Source of the DNA: Marchantia polymorpha subsp. ruderalis
Lineage: Eukaryota > Streptophyta > Marchantiopsida > Marchantiales > Marchantiaceae
DNA: 64,000 bases
Assembly: GCA_037833965.1 (NCBI GenBank)
Contig: AP031355.1
Span: 2,753,501-2,817,500 of the forward strand
Direction of reading: 5' to 3'
Position numbers and translations under genes: made by a program. Shown in pieces: positions 58,325 through 64,000 of the stretch (the first letter of the stretch is position 1; every line of letters starts with the position of its first letter). A model generated the notes under the pieces. The model made no database searches and was not told the origin of the DNA. It saw only the letters and a list, made by a program, of their open reading frames with translations.

Positions 58325-60340
58325 TCACATGCACTCGAGCTGGCTGCTGGGAAGGTCGTAGATTGGGGACAAACTATCCCACGGCTGCATTGCACAAGGG
58401 TACGACGGGATCTGCAGCGTTAGCTTCTTGCGGTTCAGGGGCTGCATATGGCCGACGTAGTGGTTGGTGCCGTTGCTGCTGCTGCTGCTGCTGCTGGTCC
58501 GAGGCTTCTGCAGCTGGCCCATGTTCGAGCTACCCGAATGGAACTGGGGGTCTTGGATCGCGTACTCCTCCAGCAGGTCCAGGTCGATGAACTGGCCGTG
58601 AGATCCGTAAGATGTGGGGACGCTGAGGATGCTGTTCACGCAGTCCAGTGCTCCTCTTCTCAGCGTGTTCTCGTGTGCCAGAAAGTCGTTCACCATCTCC
58701 AGAGACGGAGTCGCCCAGAGGTTTCCATCGAAATTGTTGGCGGCTTTTGGGCAGTCCATGGGGAGTAGTGGCCATGTGGCGGTGGACTCTTCCTTCTTCA
58801 GCTGATGCTGGTGCTGTTGCTGGTTAACGGTGGTAGTCTCCACGATATACTTGGGCTGTATCGACATGCTCGACCTCTCCTCGGACGAGCTCTCAGTCTT
58901 ATCCTCGCTGGAATCGAGGTCCAGATTCACGTTCGATGAGCAGATTTCGTTCCTTTCGGACTGAGCAAATCCGGGTCCGGCTTGTGGCTCCTCAACCTCT
59001 TCAGTCGTCACCATTTCTTCAGTCGGGGGTGACATTTCTTGATGCCATAGTTGGGACACCATATTTGCACTCCTTTGCTGCGCAAGGGTACTTTTCTTAA
59101 AGATTCGGCAAACAGCCCACGCATCCTGCAAAACCAAAACGAGACAAGGCCAGGTCAGGTCGGGTCAACTGTGACTGCAGCTCAAAGGCCAGTTAATTAC
59201 CAAATAAAATACAAAAAACAACTCCAGGTTGAGGTTCCCACAGCCGAATCTAATCCTTTCAAGGTCCTAGATCTCACTGGCGATGTTACATCAGAAACAA
59301 TGAAGCTCGACAAAGTCGGAATCGTTGTCACGATTGGACTTAACGAGCTCTTAGATCATTTGAACTGTGAGAAACATGGCCTCTCCTTCTTAATGTAGAC
59401 AATTTTTTTTCGGGAAGAATGTAGATTTTTCACGTCCTCGGGATAAGAACATGGGGTAAATCTTGGATGCCTGAGAACTGATTGGATCGAGGAGAAAAAT
59501 CTTAGCGGTCGAGCTTGTGGCTGTATCGAGCGGGTGTGCTGTCCACAGTCCTTGTGCTTCATGATCTGCGGGACTACATGGAGGGAAGTGGTGAGGGATG
59601 AATTGGTGCTTGCAGGCCTGGACTTACCTTTTGAATAGCATTGTCCTCGGGATGAGCTTTGGAAGACGATGGAGAATCGGTAGTCGGAGGCAGCCTGAAT
59701 TCATGCATCATCCAGTCCGTTTTTGCGCCCTTGGCAGCCCTTCCCTTGTAAAACACGAGGGACTTCTTGAGCCCGATGGTTTTGGAACCGCCAGAGGCAT
59801 AAATGTGTCTATCTGTTCCTGTAGCCTTCCAAAACCCGGCTCCGGTGACTCTGTTCGGCCTTGCACTATTGCGATACTTTCGATCCCGAGGGCAGAAGAA
59901 GTACCACTCCTTCTCGCCTTTGGCCACGGCCATCTCTGCACACATGAAGAGAACATTCACACTTGGTCAGAGGTCATGCAAACCACGGTGCTCGTGGAGG
60001 CTCCACGAACTGCAGTCTTTACAACCCAATATGAAGCTCAATAATCCATTAAAAATTCTAGCAACTCACTTGGGAGATCCCATGGATCGAACTTATAGAT
60101 GTCCAGCTGAGTGATGACCTCCACAGCGAGAGACTTCTGCATTATCTTGCGGCGCAGATAGTATCCGACCAACTCCTCATCCGTAGGATGAAACCGAAAC
60201 CCTGGAAGCAACACGTCTTGATCTTGCAACAAGGATTTGTCCGCCACCATGCTAACGTGGTTGTTCTTATTGTTTTTCTCCTGGTCAGCTACTGCCGCTA
60301 CCACTGCCAGGCTACTGCTGTTATTGACAATATCATACAT
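58325..60340 (-). CDS. NAC-domain transcription factor, FEZ-like, complete, three exons
   Basis: A plant-specific nuclear transcription factor of 459 residues. Exons on the minus strand are 60340-60070, 59935-59628 and 59125-58325, with GT/AG borders in phase. The NAC domain covers about residues 43-204 with all five subdomains: [57 protein letters not shown] then [41 protein letters not shown] with [22 protein letters not shown]. The intron positions, after DLP(K) and before subdomain E, are those usual for NAC genes. The domain is closest, from memory, to Arabidopsis FEZ/ANAC009, which controls oriented division of root-cap stem cells; the role here is not known. The tail is acidic and low-complexity, with glutamine/histidine-rich and seven-serine runs, typical of an activation region. 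No membrane anchor is seen. Confidence 0.95.
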
Positions 60341-63300
60341 CTTCTAATCTTAACCGTGATCTTCTCTTCGAGAAGATCTACAACCAGTATGTATGTATGT
60401 AGGTATGGATCAGTACAAGTTCCTCGGATGAAGTGTCGACAACGTGAATCCACACAGGCTAGCTAACTAGCTAGCTTGATGGCAATCGATACCCAATCAG
60501 AATATCACAGACAGACTGTCGATGGTGGAATCTCGTCTAACATATCGTTATTAATTACAATCCCTCCAGCACGACATCCGCGACGGATCCCTCCCTGCCT
60601 GTGCGAAAGACTGCAGCACAGGCTGAGGATGATAAGTCTAAGAACACCGGTGGTTTGATATGTACACAGCAGACGATGGTATGTCGGTGTGGCAACCCAG
60701 ATAGTAGCTATAGCTATAGGGAATCTGTGGCGATGGAATCAACATATATAAAAGGAGGAGCCTGTCTCTGCGCTGGATTCGATCAGACAGCCCTCGGGTC
60801 GTGGGCGCAACGACGATTCGTTGGGTTTATTGGGATGGACACATACATAGTCGATAGGATGTGGTAGGAGTAGGGGTAGCAGTAGCAGTGTAATAAGGTG
60901 GGAAGGAACAATGAAAGGATCGAGAGCGTCGGAGGCTGAGCACGACCGAACGGGCGAATGTAATAGACTCAGCCGGCTGCGCTTCACGGCCTTTATATTG
61001 CATGGGAAGTGTCGCACAGAACTGTCTGCCTCGTCATGGTGGGAACATGGTTCCGTGAGCAATAAACACGTGTGCAGGTGCAGGAGCTGGTTTTGGAAAA
61101 AGATCGATCTTTGCAGCTCGATTTGTCCCTTTCTGGAAAGAGCTTTTTTCGCTTTTGCAGACTTCTTCGACTCCGAGATTCCACTCGGGCGGGCACCTGT
61201 GGCAGCCAGCAACAACGCTCCCAACAGGTTTCTGCTGGTGTACAACAATGCCTTTCACCTGAAGACAAACATACGTCTTTTCGCTGGTCGATGATAGATG
61301 CAGAGGCGCTGGGTCGTCAGAAAAGGATACCAGCCCCTACCATAATGCAATACCTGATCATCAAAAGCACTCTACAAACCGACATTGATACATGTACACA
61401 CCCGTCCGTTTGTATTGGATTACTTTTATTCTACTCGTTTTCTGAAATCTACCCTTTTGCTCAATAAGATTTTTTAAGGCCGGCTAGCCAGAGCTCATCT
61501 GAAACTATGTCTCTGATGGAGTGGGAGGAGGAGGAAGAGGAACAGTCTGCAGCAGCTCGTATTGGTCCGTGCAGCGTAGCGTATATCGTAGCGTGTGACG
61601 AACATTGTTCTTAAAATAATGATGAATCGTACGTATGAGATGAGGCTCTTTCTCTCTCTCTCTCTGCTCGGTGCCCACCACCGCCGAAGATGGCTTGCAA
61701 TGATGGTCATTATTCTTCAAAGATGTGCTCGTTGAGGAGCAAGGATCGGTGTTGTTTATGGCTCGAGACTCGACAAAAAATGCTGATGAGTTCTCGATTT
61801 GCATCGGGCTAACTTGTTCCTCACTTCATTCTTCCTCCCCCTCGTCCTCCACCCCCTTCATCTTCTTCCTCCTCTCCCTTCTCCTTCTTCGTTCCCTTCC
61901 TGCATCTTGCTTCGCTTGTACTTTACAATCAGAAGAGCCTGCTTTTGCTTTACAGTAGTCCACCGCAGACCATCCCAAATCTCATCACAAAAGGTCTAAG
62001 CTCTGCTGTCGATTGCCCTCTCGAGCGATACCACGAACTTACGACATGTAGAGCGGTACATCTTCCTTTAGTACACAATTTGATTTGCTCTCTTCTTAGT
62101 GGGCAGGTTTTGTCGCAATTGGCAGCTCAAGAGCTATCTCCTGTATATTTCGAGGAAAGCTCCGAAAGTTATTTCTCGTAAGTTCAGCCCATGTTCCTGG
62201 CAGAAACGAATCGTCGGCAGACCAAATCCGACCCCGTCCCTCCCTCAGTTTCCTCATTCCGGTGTGATATCCGAGAGCTCTCCCAAGTGCTAGGTCAGGA
62301 AGGAGGGTTCAAGCTTGAAGAGCAGCCATCGTTTGAGATTTCAAATGATGGGCTCTGTGGTGTGCGTCTGACCGACCAGGATAGAAGACAAGCTTGAGGA
62401 CCATATTCATCTCTATGTCACCAATTTTCCCAAATGGATCTAGGTTCGCTCAGTGTCAGAAGAGCAGTCGAGAGTCAGATTCGAATAATGCATATTCCAG
62501 TCGTGACTTCAGCAGACAGAAGTACTTGTGGAGCGCTATTCTTAAATCGGACCCTTCTTCAAATGCTGATGTAATGCTGGATGGCTCATTACGGTACTCG
62601 TGATGGGAATCTGATTATTTTAGCTCACCAAAACTCCTCCTCCTGACAGAAGCTGGGGAAAGTTCTTCCGTAAATTCGATTTTTCCTTTCCCTAATCTGT
62701 TTGTTTCAGAGCAAGTCCGCCATCCTACCGATCCTTTCCGCCAGTTGATTGCAGTAATCAGAGCAAGCTAGAACTAGCTCACAAGTTTCCTCACGTTGGG
62801 TTTATTATACTCATTCATGTAAGAGAGAGGAATAACAGAATAACCTTGTCCTGCAGCCTGCTGAAAAAGTGGCCGACACTGATGAGCTTTGGCATAATTG
62901 CCATCGCCAGATCTTTCCTGAACGCGCTGACACTGGACGGATAGAGAGGAGACAGAGACCTCCATCTTTCCTTCTCGATTCACTGGATCAGTGAATGTGT
63001 CAGTCCATTTGCAAGTGAAGCTAATCTCACTCAATCCTTCTAAGCTCACTTTCGAGGCCTGATCCTCCTGGGGTCAAGCTAAACCGTGCTGCAAAGGAGC
63101 AGACAGAGTGGCTCTTGTCTCTACTGCGTACTATACATGCAGGCCATTGGAAATTATGGGCCATAATTCGGAGGCCCACAGCTCGGAGCGGCGGTCATGG
63201 AAAGGAAGGAGGAAGGAGGACAAGTTCCAGTCGAATTGATCATGTAGAATATAAAGCCGGGCTTGCCTTTTCGTTGTCAATTTAGCCATCTCTTCAACGC

Positions 63301-64000
63301 TCCTCCGAGCACCTTTCGATTCTCAGGTTCATATGCATGTATCGAGAACAATCACACTCGATGAGCTCACTGATTATACTCGAGCTCCATGACCCCAGTG
63401 GACTGCCGGCATGCATCTCCACCTTCACTAGTTGATATGTCTGTCTTCATGTAGCCGCCATACTTCTCTCGACAACCATACATACAATTATTCAAAAGTA
63501 ACAATCTTTTGCTCCGGCGTCTAGGTTCCAAATACTTAGTACGTATCCTGGTACTCGCCGTCCCCCTCCCCCACTCTTACGCTTTGTCTTCAGGAATCAC
63601 GCCCAAATTGATAAAATATGACCACGGCGGATCGCTTAAAGAGGCTCGCAGATTATTTACACGACTTGCTCGGGACAAGAATAAAACCTCAAATCCGTCA
63701 CGCTACTGCCACCGATCCTTGGCTTTTGTTCTTTCTATTTTTTTCCAGGTGGGCTAGTGATCTGTGGTCTTTTTCTTCCATTCTATCTTCGGCTGGTGGC
63801 TTGCTTTTGGCAACAGATTTCTCTTGGTGAAGTACACTGTCAGAGGACCTCCTCTTTATTCTAAGACTTGCACATGGCAATTGATCGTATTCAGACTTGG
63901 GCTGTTTGAACCGCGCAGGAGAAACGTTTTCGAGCTGAATTCGGATACGAGACAAAAAAAATCTCGCGCTGCACTCGGGGAGGATGGAGAATCATGAAAG
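60341..64000. other. Region upstream of the NAC gene, no further gene recognised
   Basis: This holds the NAC promoter and unassigned sequence. Short features are a near-palindrome of GCTAGC units at about 60459-60476, a plus-strand TATATAAAAG at 60745, and a CT microsatellite at about 61650. Open stretches on both strands (for example 60739-61248 minus and 61072-61467 plus) carry no motif that I know. Confidence 0.4.
60991..60999 (-). promoter_or_regulatory. Candidate TATA box for the NAC gene
   Basis: The minus strand reads CAATATAAAG here, about 650 bases before the NAC start codon, which would imply a long 5' leader. It is the best TATA-like site I see on that strand, but position alone does not prove use. 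Confidence 0.25.

Noticed and set aside
58470-58496. Trinucleotide CTG run as an independent repeat feature
   Set aside because: It is the coding sequence of the serine run in the NAC tail and needs no separate explanation.
1-64000. CRISPR arrays, bacterial operons or integrons
   Set aside because: No spaced identical repeats with unique spacers; spliced plant genes show eukaryotic nuclear DNA.

Overview
The window looks like nuclear DNA of a land plant, most likely a bryophyte (a liverwort such as Marchantia is my best guess, not proven). The intron-bearing plant gene families (a RING-ended sacsin-like protein, an STP hexose symporter and a FEZ-type NAC factor) give the kingdom. Gene sparsity and the style of the LINE proteins suggest an early-diverging lineage. 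Assignments rest on remembered family sequences, with no database search.

Layout. 1-10516 (+) is the 3' end of a giant sacsin-like gene, with 11 exons in view that all join in frame and a C-terminal RING finger. 12200-12889 (+) is a decayed PLAC8/PCR-type gene. 13238-13906 (-) is a single-exon SEC11-like signal peptidase subunit. 17440-22725 is a nested repeat island: a LINE copy split by a 2.66 kb LTR-type insertion, followed by an initiator-tRNA fragment fused to the same LINE's 3' tail. 27457-29978 (+) is a complete four-exon sugar transporter of 518 residues. 30943-38100 (-) is an old LINE of a second lineage that carries, in opposite orientation, a pseudogene fragment of an HYOU1/Hsp70-17-type ER chaperone. 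38700-40500 is a very AT-rich Ty3/gypsy gag-protease fossil. 41-51 kb has no recognised intact gene but has several near-perfect hairpins, a 285 bp inverted repeat pair about 7.6 kb apart, and a HAD-hydrolase pseudogene at 44828. 58325-60340 (-) is a complete three-exon NAC gene of 459 residues, similar to FEZ.

The genes do not form a pathway; this is ordinary plant gene order with repeat-rich spacers. The window also holds four recent-looking small tandem duplications, three of them perfect or near-perfect. The observations I would look at first are the tRNA-LINE chimera, the single-exon SEC11, the LTR nested in the LINE with a traceable target site, and the inverted repeat pair.
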